DNA of 31,210 nucleotides from assembly GCA_934155625.1 (NCBI GenBank), contig CAKPHD010000017.1, forward strand, positions 1 to 31,210, in the 5' to 3' direction. Each line of letters opens with the position of its first letter. The first letter of the stretch is position 1. Positions 1 through 6,367 of this stretch are shown one piece after another. Both the position numbers and the translations under genes were made by a program. The stretch comes from an uncultured Clostridia bacterium (GTDB taxonomy: Bacteria; Bacillota; Clostridia; TANB77; CAG-508). The notes below the pieces were generated by a model. That model worked only from the letters and a program-made list of their open reading frames with translations, had not been told where the DNA came from and ran no database searches.

Positions 1-788
1 AATATATAATTTTCATATTTTGGTTCATCATCTGTTCCAATATTTGCTTTTACTTCAACATATGTATATGCTTTGTTAACACATAATGCTAAGTTTGATG
101 GTAATGTCCATGGTGTTGTTGTCCAAGCTAATATGTATTTATCTTCTCCAACTACTTTGAATTTTGCAATACATGTTAAATCTTTTACATCTTTATATCC
201 TTGTGCAACTTCATGTGATGAAAGTGCTGTTCCACATCTTGGGCAATATGGCATTACTTTATGACCTTCATATAATAATCCTTTTTTCCACATTTCTTTT
301 AACGCCCACCATACTGACTCAATGTAATCATTATGATATGTTACATATGGATTTTCCATGTCTACCCAATATCCAACTTTGTTTGTCATTTCTTCCCACA
401 TATGTACATATGTGAATACACTTTCTTTACATTCTTTTACGAATTTTTCTACACCATATTCTTCGATTTGTTCTTTTCCTGAAATTCCAAGTTTTTTCTC
501 TATTTCAAGTTCTACTGGCAAACCATGTGTATCCCATCCAGCTTTTCTGTCTACATGATATCCTTTCATTACTTTATATCTTGGGATAATATCTTTCATT
601 ACCCTTGTTTCGATATGTCCAACATGTGGTTTTCCATTAGCTGTTGGTGGTCCATCATAAAATGTGAAATATCTTTTTCCTTTATTCATGTCAAAGTTTT
701 TCTTTATGATATTTTTTTGTTTCCACATTTCTGCAACTTTGTTTTCCATTCCTACAAATCCATTTTTTAATTCTACTTTTTTGTACAT
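1..788 (-). CDS. ileS: Isoleucyl-tRNA synthetase, N-terminal part (cut by window edge)
   Basis: Class I aminoacyl-tRNA synthetase that charges tRNA-Ile in the cytoplasm. About 262 N-terminal residues are present and the rest lies beyond base 1. The HIGH motif appears as HVGH at residues 55-58 after YDGPPTANGKP. It is followed by AGWDTHGLPVE, the CPRCGTALS segment and AWTTTPWTLPSNLA of the editing domain start; this order fits IleS rather than ValS or LeuS. The ATG at 788 has GGAGGAG just upstream. The gene sits 12 bases after a DUF1653 gene, and both lie downstream of a T-box leader, which supports isoleucine-tRNA-controlled expression. Confidence 0.96.
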   Translation of the reverse strand, partial: MYKKVELKNGFVGMENKVAEMWKQKNIIKKNFDMNKGKRYFTFYDGPPTANGKPHVGHIETRVMKDIIPRYKVMKGYHVDRKAGWDTHGLPVELEIEKKLGISGKEQIEEYGVEKFVKECKESVFTYVHMWEEMTNKVGYWVDMENPYVTYHNDYIESVWWALKEMWKKGLLYEGHKVMPYCPRCGTALSSHEVAQGYKDVKDLTCIAKFKVVGEDKYILAWTTTPWTLPSNLALCVNKAYTYVEVKANIGTDDEPKYENYI

Positions 789-800
789 AAAATCTCCTCC

Positions 801-1049
801 TTAACTATTTTTTACACTTTTAATATCTTGCAATTCGAATCTATATTTTTGTTTTACATTTGGATATTTTTTATGATCTACTTCTGACAAGAACATTTCT
901 TTTGGACGTACCCATAATCCTCCATCTTCATATAATCTTCTGTATACAACCATTTCTTCTTGTGTTTCAGAATCTTTTGCAATTCCTTCAACTAGATAAT
1001 AATCTCCTTTAAAATGTTTATAAATTCCATTAATTTTTAATTCTTGCAT
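801..1049 (-). CDS. DUF1653 domain small protein
   Basis: Small protein of 82 residues matching the DUF1653 pattern: NGIYKHFKGDYYLVEGIAKD, then EEMVVYRRLYEDGGLWVRP and a C-terminal FELQ. The family is typically a single small domain of unknown function. I place the start at ATG 1049, preceded by GGAGGG, instead of the longer reading that runs into the T-box terminator. It lies between the T-box terminator and ileS and is therefore probably co-transcribed with ileS under the same leader. A role linked to translation or isoleucine supply is inference only. Confidence 0.85.
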   Translation of the reverse strand: MQELKINGIYKHFKGDYYLVEGIAKDSETQEEMVVYRRLYEDGGLWVRPKEMFLSEVDHKKYPNVKQKYRFELQDIKSVKNS

Positions 1050-1077
1050 TATATCCCTCCTTTTTTGCTTGCAAAAC

Positions 1078-1114
1078 AAAAAGCCCTAATATGCATTTTA
1101 TTTTGCATATTAGG
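1078..1114 (-). terminator. T-box intrinsic terminator
   Basis: On the minus strand an 11-bp stem (CCTAATATGCA with TGCATATTAGG) is followed by GGCTTTTT. It lies between the T-box sequence and the first gene, where T-box terminators are found. Binding of uncharged tRNA-Ile would favour the competing antiterminator. Confidence 0.88.
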
Positions 1115-1346
1115 ACGAAATTTATCTTATATTAATTCCGCGGTACCACCTATTTTAATATTAATTACTTAATATTCTCTCTTTTATCTTTAACGCAGAT
1201 TTACGTCAAAACTTACTTTTATTTTTTCAGTTTTGCTACTAACAAAGGTGATAACAAATAATTTTTACTTTCAAACTCACACCAAATGTTTGATTCTCTC
1301 TTAAGATATTTTATTACTTGTGTTGTCCTTGTTCTTGTATTTTATG
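1078..1346 (-). promoter_or_regulatory. T-box riboswitch leader, probably tRNA-Ile specific
   Basis: The minus strand carries the diagnostic T-box sequence AGGTGGTACCGCGG (1151 down to 1138) followed by an intrinsic terminator. Upstream are AGAGAG near 1300 and GGTGTGAG (1283-1276), which fits the stem I apical loop. An ATC followed by A at 1252-1250 sits where a specifier codon would be and reads Ile, agreeing with ileS downstream. The specifier position is inferred from sequence order, not from a computed fold. Confidence 0.9.
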
Positions 1347-1352
1347 TTTATT

Positions 1353-1380
1353 ATTATATCACATTTTTTTCATTTTGCAA
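1353..1380 (-). promoter_or_regulatory. Promoter for T-box/DUF1653/ileS transcript
   Basis: Minus strand: TTGCAA at 1380-1375, 16-base spacer, TATAAT at 1358-1353. It lies just upstream of the T-box stem I region, so the leader would start near 1346. Confidence 0.65.
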
Positions 1381-1421
1381 GTATATTTTTCACTTTTTCT
1401 GTATATACTTATTATATATAG

Positions 1422-1505
1422 TTATAATTCACTATTACAATATTTATTATTTGATAATATATTGTTTGAAAATACCGCGTAAGCGATCAATATAGTGAAT
1501 TATAA
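1422..1505. repeat. Short palindromic MITE-like element (related to 6100-6314)
   Basis: A perfect 14-base inverted repeat (TTATAATTCACTAT at 1422-1435 and its complement at 1492-1505) bounds an 84-base unit. Inside, the stretch from about 1454 to 1486 nearly matches 6145-6178: ATAATATATTGTTT, then AAATACCGCGTAAGCGA. The left edge (AATTCAC) also resembles the left end of the larger element. It looks like a shortened copy of the same family. It lies between the T-box promoter and sspH and codes for nothing. Confidence 0.6.
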
Positions 1506-1555
1506 TTATATCTAATTACATAAGCTAAAAGCAATGTAATGGATTGGAGGTTTTT

Positions 1556-1738
1556 ATGGATTTTAATAGAGTTCAAAATGTTTTAAAAAATAAAGAAAAA
1601 GTTGATATTTTTTATGATGAACGTCCTGTTTGGATTCAAGGAGTAAACAACCATGTTGCTAAAGTAGGTTTTATTGACAATTTTGAAGAGCGTGATGTTT
1701 TTATCGAAGATTTATATGAAAGAAATCTTTACAATTAA
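1556..1738 (+). CDS. sspH: H-type small acid-soluble spore protein (SspH family)
   Basis: Protein of 60 residues with the SspH pattern: MDFNRVQNVLKNKEKVDI, then VWIQGV and a C-terminal acidic tail with VFIEDLYE. SspH-type proteins are minor spore-core proteins made in the forespore. The ATG at 1556 follows GGAGG by five bases; an in-frame TTG at 1544 overlaps that site and is unlikely as the start. The gene stands alone, facing away from the T-box transcript. I see no certain sporulation-sigma promoter. Confidence 0.8.
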   Translation: MDFNRVQNVLKNKEKVDIFYDERPVWIQGVNNHVAKVGFIDNFEERDVFIEDLYERNLYN

Positions 1739-1747
1739 AATAAAAAA

Positions 1748-1800
1748 GCGAGCCTAAGATTTTCTATCAAATGCAAATTCTAAGAAAATCTAAGGCTCGC
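1748..1800. terminator. Strong 18-bp hairpin after sspH
   Basis: GCGAGCCTAAGATTTTCT pairs with AGAAAATCTAAGGCTCGC with one mismatch. The T-run is on the minus strand (A-run at 1742-1747), so the hairpin fits best as a second terminator for the rpsR operon, while its stem directly follows sspH on the plus strand. Confidence 0.65.
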
Positions 1801-1817
1801 CATATTTATCTAGTACA

Positions 1818-1844
1818 GAAAGTCCTCCTACAAGGAGAACTTTC
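1818..1844. other. Small hairpin between two terminators
   Basis: GAAAGT-C-CTCCT pairs with AGGAG-A-ACTTTC around a short loop. It lies between the 1748-1800 hairpin and the rpsR terminator. No T-run follows closely on either strand, and its role is unknown. Confidence 0.4.
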
Positions 1845-1852
1845 CTACTTTA

Positions 1853-1894
1853 TAAAAAAAGACTGGTCTGTGTAATGAATGCACAAATCAGTCT
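1853..1894 (-). terminator. Terminator of rpsF-ssb-rpsR operon
   Basis: On the minus strand, GACTGATTTGTGC pairs imperfectly with ACAGACCAGTC (1894 to 1861), followed by TTTTTTT (1860-1853). It begins eight bases after the rpsR stop. Confidence 0.8.
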
Positions 1895-1902
1895 CAATTT
1901 TA

Positions 1903-2184
1903 CTAGTCTTTTGTTGTATATGGTAATATAGCAATATGTCTAGCTCTTTTAACAGCAAGTGTTATGTCTCTTTGATGTTTAGCACAAGCACCTGTTGTTC
2001 TTCTTGGTAATATTTTACCTTTATCATTGATGAATTTTCTTAATTGTTCAGGATTTTTGTAATCTAATACAAAGTTTTTGTCATTGCATAATGCGCAAAC
2101 TTTTTTTCTTTGTTTTCTGAACTTTGGATTGTAATCATCATCATAGTTATTTCTATTATTTCTTTTTTTATTTTTTTCTGCCAT
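1903..2184 (-). CDS. rpsR: 30S ribosomal protein S18
   Basis: Protein of 93 residues, slightly longer than the usual 75-80 because of a charged N-terminal tail rich in N, K and D. The S18 core is clear: KVCALCNDKNF, then YKNPEQLRKFINDKGKILPRRTTG and CAKHQRDITLAVKRARHIAILPY. The CALC and CAKH cysteines fit the zinc-binding form. It is the last gene of the conserved rpsF-ssb-rpsR operon and is followed by a terminator. S18 binds the 30S platform with S6. Confidence 0.97.
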   Translation of the reverse strand: MAEKNKKRNNRNNYDDDYNPKFRKQRKKVCALCNDKNFVLDYKNPEQLRKFINDKGKILPRRTTGACAKHQRDITLAVKRARHIAILPYTTKD

Positions 2185-2209
2185 TTGATTTTCCCCCCTG
2201 TTCTAATTT

Positions 2210-2647
2210 TTAAAATGGTAAGTCATCACTTGAAGATACTTCAAAGTCTGATCCACCTGGTACAGATGCTCCTGGCATTGTACTACCAAATGTATTTTCA
2301 AATGAAGAGCTTGATGCATCTCCATCTCTTCTACTGTCAGCAAAATAAGCTTCTTCTGCAACAACTTCTGTAACATAGTGTTTTTGACCTTGGTCATCAT
2401 CCCATGTTCTTGTTTGGATTCTTCCTATTATTCCAACTTGTTGACCTTTCTTAAAGTATTTACTGCAAAACTCTCCTAGTTTACTCCAAGCAACTATGTT
2501 TATAAAGTCTGCTTGTCTTTCTTCTCCTTGTCTTACAAATCTTCTATTTACAGCTAATGAAAATGATGCTACTACTGTATTATTTGTTTGTGTATATCTT
2601 ACTTCTGGGTCTCTTGTTAATCTCCCCATTAAAATTACTTTGTTCAT
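2210..2647 (-). CDS. ssb: Single-stranded DNA-binding protein
   Basis: Protein of 145 residues. Residues 1 to about 105 form the OB fold (MNKVILMGRLTRDPEVRYT, FINIVAWSKLGEFCSKYFKKGQ, VVAEEAYF). A Ser/Gly-rich linker follows, ending in the acidic tip DDLPF that recruits partner proteins. It protects single-stranded DNA in replication and repair. It lies between rpsF and rpsR in the standard order, with short gaps on each side. Confidence 0.97.
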   Translation of the reverse strand: MNKVILMGRLTRDPEVRYTQTNNTVVASFSLAVNRRFVRQGEERQADFINIVAWSKLGEFCSKYFKKGQQVGIIGRIQTRTWDDDQGQKHYVTEVVAEEAYFADSRRDGDASSSSFENTFGSTMPGASVPGGSDFEVSSSDDLPF

Positions 2648-2703
2648 ATTTTATCACTTTACCTTTCTACTTTATTTCAGGCCCCTGTATCCTAATTCAT
2701 TTA

Positions 2704-2982
2704 CTATTTTTTTATTGTGATGAATTTTAATATATCATCTGTTATTCTGTAAACTCTTTCTAGTTCTGTTATAGCTTCTGGATTTGATTCAAAATTGAAT
2801 TGTACATAAAAAGCTTCTTTGTTCTTTTTGATTTCGTAAGCTAATTTTCTTTTTCCCATATCTACAACTTCTTCTACTTTTCCGTTTTCATTTATTAATC
2901 CTGTAAATTTGTCTTCTAAAGCTTTTAAACCAGCTTCATCAACGTTTGGATTAATAATGACGATACTTTCGTATTTGTTCAT
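2704..2982 (-). CDS. rpsF: 30S ribosomal protein S6
   Basis: Protein of 92 residues with the S6 fold pattern: MNKYESIVIINPNVDEAG, then VVDMGKRKLAYEIKK and FYVQFNFES. The start is ATG 2982, with AGAGGAGGTG a few bases upstream; a reading from 3018 would pass through that site. It is the first gene of the rpsF-ssb-rpsR operon. S6 pairs with S18 on the 30S platform. Confidence 0.96.
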   Translation of the reverse strand: MNKYESIVIINPNVDEAGLKALEDKFTGLINENGKVEEVVDMGKRKLAYEIKKNKEAFYVQFNFESNPEAITELERVYRITDDILKFITIKK

Positions 2983-3009
2983 TATTTTCACCTCCTCTTG
3001 GATATATAA

Positions 3010-3028
3010 CTTATACATCTCGTATAAG
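3010..3028. other. Inverted repeat in rpsF 5' leader
   Basis: CTTATAC, a 5-base loop, then GTATAAG, placed upstream of the rpsF ribosome binding site. It could be a leader hairpin or an operator. I do not see the conserved features of the known S6:S18-binding leader, so no function is assigned. Confidence 0.35.
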
Positions 3029-3100
3029 TAAGGGTTAAACTTGCTTGTTTACAAGTTCTTATAAAAAAATAAAAACAAACGATTTCCCGTTTGTTTTATC

Positions 3101-3174
<74 letters not shown>

Positions 3175-3214
3175 ATGTACAATGCAAGGAAAATTCCATT
3201 TCATTTTGTTTAAT

Positions 3215-3288
<74 letters not shown>

Positions 3289-3307
3289 ATTTCCCTGACA
3301 GTTATAA

Positions 3308-3336
3308 ATTATAATGGATTATTGTTTTTTTGTCAA
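3308..3336 (-). promoter_or_regulatory. Consensus promoter for tandem tRNA-Gly
   Basis: Minus strand: TTGACA at 3336-3331, 17-base spacer, TATAAT at 3313-3308. Both hexamers match the sigma-A consensus exactly. The tRNA begins 20 bases beyond the -10 box. Confidence 0.88.
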
Positions 3337-3443
3337 TACTTTTTTGAAAAATTTTTAATTTTTTTTGTAAAAAAATCTCTTCCTATTTTCTATATTTTGT
3401 GATAAAATGCTTTTAGATTGTTATAGGAAGGATTGTGATTTTA

Positions 3444-3710
3444 ATGGAACTAAATAAATGTAGCCGTTGCGGTGCTTTTCATACGAATCCTGGAGATGTT
3501 TGTCCAAAATGTGCTGGCAAAGATTCTTTAGAATTATCTACATTTAAATCTTATGTAGCAGAAAATGGTTTTGACTCAATTGATATAGTTGCTTCACAAA
3601 CAGGAATAGCCCAAAAAAACATTAGCAGATTTGCAGGATATCAAGGAATTGAAATACCAGAAAATAATAAAAAACAAAGTGTTATAAATTCAGGAGTTGT
3701 TCTTAATTAA
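3444..3710 (+). CDS. Zinc-ribbon/HTH small protein resembling flagellar-operon protein YvyF
   Basis: Protein of 88 residues. An N-terminal zinc ribbon (CSRCGAFHTNPGDVCPKC, residues 6-23) is followed by an HTH-like part (FDSIDIVASQTGIAQKNISRF). This layout resembles the YvyF/TIGR03826 family found in flagellar operons, but no flagellar gene is nearby, so that link is tentative. AGGAAGG lies at 3425-3431; ATG 3444 is preferred, with GTG 3435 as an alternative that sits very close to it. The gene stands alone and is followed by a stack of hairpins. DNA binding is inferred. Confidence 0.65.
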   Translation: MELNKCSRCGAFHTNPGDVCPKCAGKDSLELSTFKSYVAENGFDSIDIVASQTGIAQKNISRFAGYQGIEIPENNKKQSVINSGVVLN

Positions 3711-3730
3711 CAAGAACAAAAGCATACATT

Positions 3731-3887
3731 AATACTATTAGTATTTAGAACAAATAAGAAAAATTTTCAATTTTTCTTTGATTTGTTCTCGCCCGATTTG
3801 AGTTTTCGACTAAAAGGAGAAAATCTCAAAGGGCTAGCGATTGTAGCTTTTAATATAATAGGAAAGTATCACTTTCCTATTATATTA
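3731..3887. other. Stack of intergenic hairpins (candidate structured RNA or 3' UTR)
   Basis: Four hairpins follow each other: 3731-3745 (AATACTA/TAGTATT), 3748-3788 (an 18-bp stem with a two-base bulge), 3791-3834 (GCCC..TTTGAG..TTTTC pairing with GAGAAAATCTCAAAGGGC) and 3851-3887. The last is a perfect 17-bp stem with a three-base loop. There is no ORF. This could be a small RNA, a decayed mobile element or a structured 3' end of the upstream gene. Confidence 0.45.
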
Positions 3888-3893
3888 GAACAT

Positions 3894-3925
3894 AAAAAGC
3901 TCATACTTACTTATATGAGCTTTTT
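3894..3925. terminator. Bidirectional terminator
   Basis: AAAAAGCTCATA pairs with TATGAGCTTTTT, with T-runs on both strands. It sits between the plus-strand zinc-ribbon gene and the minus-strand peptidase gene and can serve both. Confidence 0.85.
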
Positions 3926-3939
3926 TATTTTTCTAATAT

Positions 3940-4548
3940 TTATCCTTTTTCTATTATAATTATTCCTCTATTTCTTCCCTTAACTAATGCAAAGTCTTCT
4001 TTACTATTTTCATCTATTCTTTCTTTTTTTACTTTTCTATTAAATTCAAATGGTCTATTTTTAATTATTTCTACTTTTTCATCATCATCATATTCATCTT
4101 TATCCAAATAATATGGATCAAATATATATGCATATTCTTTATCAATTTTTGTTAGTAAACAATAGTGTTCTCCTTCTTGATGAACTCTTAATATTGCTAC
4201 TCCTCCATTTTTTATTTTTTTTTCTAATTCCTCATTATAAATAGAAATTTGGTCTTTAGGAAGGTTTTCACAAATAATTTTCATTCCTTTATTTTCTGCA
4301 TTTGCATTTAACCAATTACATAAAAATTCTAATGCGTAAACTGACGTTCCTCCTTTTCCAACTTCACCAAATTCGTTTGTCTGGTCTAATGTAAATTGCA
4401 TTATATGTTTATATATTGTTGGGCATATTTCCCCTCTTGTAAATAAGTATCTTAATGCATTTATTAGTGTAGTTGTTCCACAGTCATATTCTGTCGCTTG
4501 ATAAGCTAGTGGTGTTTTTAATTTTTCGTATTTTGCTTTGTTTTCCAT
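3940..4548 (-). CDS. Peptidase C39-like cysteine peptidase family protein
   Basis: Protein of 202 residues with a papain-like C39 layout: QATEYDCGTTTLINALRYL places Cys23 after Gln17, GEHYCLLTKID gives His128, and YIFDPYY gives Asp144, completing a Cys-His-Asp triad. There is no signal peptide or membrane segment and no linked transporter, unlike bacteriocin-exporting C39 proteins. It may be a stand-alone intracellular peptidase or an amidase-like enzyme. The ATG at 4548 follows GGAAAGGGG. It is a single-gene transcript with its own promoter and a hairpin leader. Confidence 0.75.
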   Translation of the reverse strand: MENKAKYEKLKTPLAYQATEYDCGTTTLINALRYLFTRGEICPTIYKHIMQFTLDQTNEFGEVGKGGTSVYALEFLCNWLNANAENKGMKIICENLPKDQISIYNEELEKKIKNGGVAILRVHQEGEHYCLLTKIDKEYAYIFDPYYLDKDEYDDDEKVEIIKNRPFEFNRKVKKERIDENSKEDFALVKGRNRGIIIIEKG

Positions 4549-4575
4549 TCCAAATCCCCTTTCCTATCCCAAATA

Positions 4576-4611
4576 AAAGAACTTTCACTGTTTTCAGAGT
4601 AAAAGCTCTTT
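4576..4611 (-). other. Leader hairpin of the C39-like gene
   Basis: In the transcript, AAAGAGCTTTTACT pairs with AGTGAAAGTTCTTT over 14 bp (two G-U wobbles) with an eight-base loop, followed by TTATTT. It lies between promoter and ribosome binding site and could be an attenuator. Confidence 0.4.
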
Positions 4612-4629
4612 TTATATGCGCTATAATAA

Positions 4630-4658
4630 ATTATAGCACGTTATTATGTTGATTGCAA
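4630..4658 (-). promoter_or_regulatory. Promoter of C39-like gene with overlapping palindrome
   Basis: Minus strand: TTGCAA (4658-4653), 17-base spacer, TGC-TATAAT (-10 at 4635-4630, extended). The palindrome GCTATAAT-AA-ATTATAGC (4620-4637) covers the -10 box and the expected start site, as an operator might. Confidence 0.7.
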
Positions 4659-4685
4659 CAATTTGATGTAAATGTTTGTATAAAA

Positions 4686-5027
4686 TTATTTCAAAATTTT
4701 CCAATATCCTGTTTTCTTTGAGCCTTCTCATAAAATAATCTTTTCATCTTGTAAATGCTTAATTGCTCTTGATACAGTTCTATCTGAAAGTCTTAATTCT
4801 TTTACAATTTCTTCTCGTGTTATTTGATTATTGTTTACTATTAAACTTAAAATTTCATGTTCGTTTTTTGTTAATTTTAGTTACATAAAATAATCCTAAA
4901 GTTGAAGGTTGTATATTATTTTTTATTCTGTCTTTTATTTGTAATTAAGAAATGCAATAACTTCTTGTTCAAAATCTTCATTTAACTGTTCCTTATTTTC
5001 AATTCTGTTTGTTTCTGTGCTTTGCAT
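4686..5027 (-). pseudogene. Remnant of AlbA_2 (AAA_4) DNA-binding regulator
   Basis: Pieces of one protein family lie in order but out of frame. The N-terminus (ATG 5027) reads MQSTETNRIENKEQLNED and FEQEVIAFLNYK, then stops. A second frame reads KDRIKNNIQPSTLGLFYV. A third reads KLTKNEHEILSLIVNNNQ, a winged-helix part with DRTVSRAIKHLQDE, an in-frame TGA at 4730-4728, and EGSKKTGYWKILK. Intact AlbA_2/AAA_4 proteins are several hundred residues long, so most of the middle is deleted. It is a decayed gene, not a working one. Confidence 0.8.
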
Positions 5028-5116
5028 AAAATCACTTCCTATAATATATTTATTCTTATAAAAAATGAATCCACAAATGTTTTTTCAAATACTTTAACAC
5101 TCGCAGATTCTTATAC

Positions 5117-5191
5117 TGGCTGGGGCACTGTGATTCGAACACAGGAATGTCGGAGTCAGAGTCCGATGCCTTACCGCTTGGCGATGCCCCA
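5117..5191 (-). tRNA. tRNA-Gln (anticodon CTG)
   Basis: A 75-base tRNA on the minus strand with encoded CCA. The acceptor stem is TGGGGCA with TGCCCCA, the anticodon loop is CTCTGAC on a TCGGA/TCCGA stem, and the T loop contains GTTCGAATC. Anticodon CTG reads glutamine. Confidence 0.94.
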
Positions 5192-5225
5192 ATATATTAC
5201 TGCAAATTATATTATCACATAGAAT

Positions 5226-5256
5226 AAAAATTTGCAACATAATGCTGCAAATTTTT
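5226..5256 (-). terminator. Terminator after metallopeptidase gene
   Basis: A perfect 11-bp stem, AAAAATTTGCA with TGCAAATTTTT, has a nine-base loop. On the minus strand the stem ends in TTTTTATT. It lies 44 bases after the stop of the 5300-5983 gene and ahead of tRNA-Gln. Confidence 0.7.
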
Positions 5257-5299
5257 ATTAATTTATAAAATATTAGGTTAGGCTATATAAAAATTTATT

Positions 5300-5983
5300 C
5301 TAGTACTCATACTCTGAAATTTCTTTCTCGTATTTCTTATAATCTGGAATATATTTTTCAATTATTTGATAAAATCTTTTTCCATGAGATTTATATTTCA
5401 AGTGGCAAAATTCATGTGCCACAACATATTCTATTGTTTCTCTTTTATACTTCATTAATTCTGGATTTATAGTAATTTTACCATCTTCGCATTTAGCTAT
5501 TTTTCCATTCATTAGTTTTACTTCATAATCCTCTGGAGCAAATCCTAACATTTTTCTTGTTTTCTCCATTACATCCTCTATTTCTTTTTCTGCAATTTGC
5601 TCATACATTTTTTCAATTGACATTTTTAGGACTTGTTCATTTCCTATTTTTTTATATTTAATTGGTAAAACTATTTGTATTTTATAGTTTTCTTTTAAAT
5701 TTAATTCTGGAGTTTTTATTTTTTCGTACTCAACTTGTACATCATAGTTCTTTCCAAATATTTTTACTGATTGCATATTTGAAAGATCTTCTTCATATTC
5801 TTGCATTTTGCTTAATATCCAATTTTTCTTTTCTTGTACTATTTGTTGAATTCTATTTGATGTAAAATACCATGGTGCATTTACCACTACTTCACCATTT
5901 TGAACTGTTATATACATATTTGTGTTTACTGCCTTATTAACTGTATATGTTATTACATTACCTTTTCTTCCAAATATACTCAT
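5300..5983 (-). CDS. YgjP-like M48-type metallopeptidase (DUF45)
   Basis: Protein of 227 residues. The C-terminal part carries the zinc motif HEFCH (His190, Glu191, His194) with His200 in KSHGKRFYQIIEKYIPDY. This is the signature of the YgjP/DUF45 family, related to the peptidase part of SprT and Wss1. The N-terminal half has the family's beta-rich layout (VNAPWYFTSNRIQQIVQEKK). There is no signal peptide, so it is probably cytoplasmic; the substrate is unknown. It is a single gene with its own terminator, and the start has GAGGAGG upstream. Confidence 0.85.
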   Translation of the reverse strand: MSIFGRKGNVITYTVNKAVNTNMYITVQNGEVVVNAPWYFTSNRIQQIVQEKKNWILSKMQEYEEDLSNMQSVKIFGKNYDVQVEYEKIKTPELNLKENYKIQIVLPIKYKKIGNEQVLKMSIEKMYEQIAEKEIEDVMEKTRKMLGFAPEDYEVKLMNGKIAKCEDGKITINPELMKYKRETIEYVVAHEFCHLKYKSHGKRFYQIIEKYIPDYKKYEKEISEYEY

Positions 5984-6099
5984 CTTTTTTCCTCCTCTTC
6001 TTTTTCCGAATTATTGTTCGCTTTTGTTGTTCTTATTTTATATCCTATTTTTAATTTTGTCAATAGTTTTTCGAACATTTTTTTGCGTTTTTTAAAATT

Positions 6100-6314
6100 T
6101 TTGTTACAATTCACAACAGTATTATATAATATTTTATAAAATTAATAATATATTGTTTTGAAATACCGCGTAAGCGACCAAATGAGCAAAGCGAATGCGA
6201 TATGGAGCAATCTACATCCTATTTTTTAGATGAAGATTGCGACACCAAGGTATAAAAAACAATATATTATTAATTTCTAAATATATTTTCTTATAAATTG
6301 TGAATTGCAACAAA
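6100..6314. repeat. Palindromic MITE-like element with nested inverted repeats
   Basis: The outer inverted repeats are TTTGTTACAATTCACAA (6100-6116) and its complement at 6298-6314 (16 of 17 bases). Inside is a perfect 21-base inverted repeat (6139-6159 and 6256-6276), then ATACC/GGTAT, then a central hairpin GCAATCTACATC/GATGAAGATTGC (6207-6240). The part with AAATACCGCGTAAGCGA is shared with 1454-1486. There is no ORF. The layout suggests a non-autonomous mobile element; no clear target duplication is seen. It fills most of the gap before ylbJ. Confidence 0.65.
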
Positions 6315-6327
6315 TTTTTCATATACT
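6298..6327 (+). promoter_or_regulatory. Possible ylbJ promoter inside repeat end
   Basis: TTGTGA (6298-6303), 18-base spacer, TATACT (6322-6327). The -35 part lies within the right end of the MITE-like element. CATATACT also resembles a sigma-E -10 box, which would suit ylbJ, but no firm choice can be made. Confidence 0.3.
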
Positions 6328-6367
6328 ATTTATAGCTTGTAAAACATATATTTAATTGAGGTGTACT

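Noticed and set aside
2983..3060. Known S6:S18-binding leader motif before rpsF
   Set aside because: Only a short CTTATAC/GTATAAG repeat is seen; the conserved unpaired CCG context of that leader is not evident.
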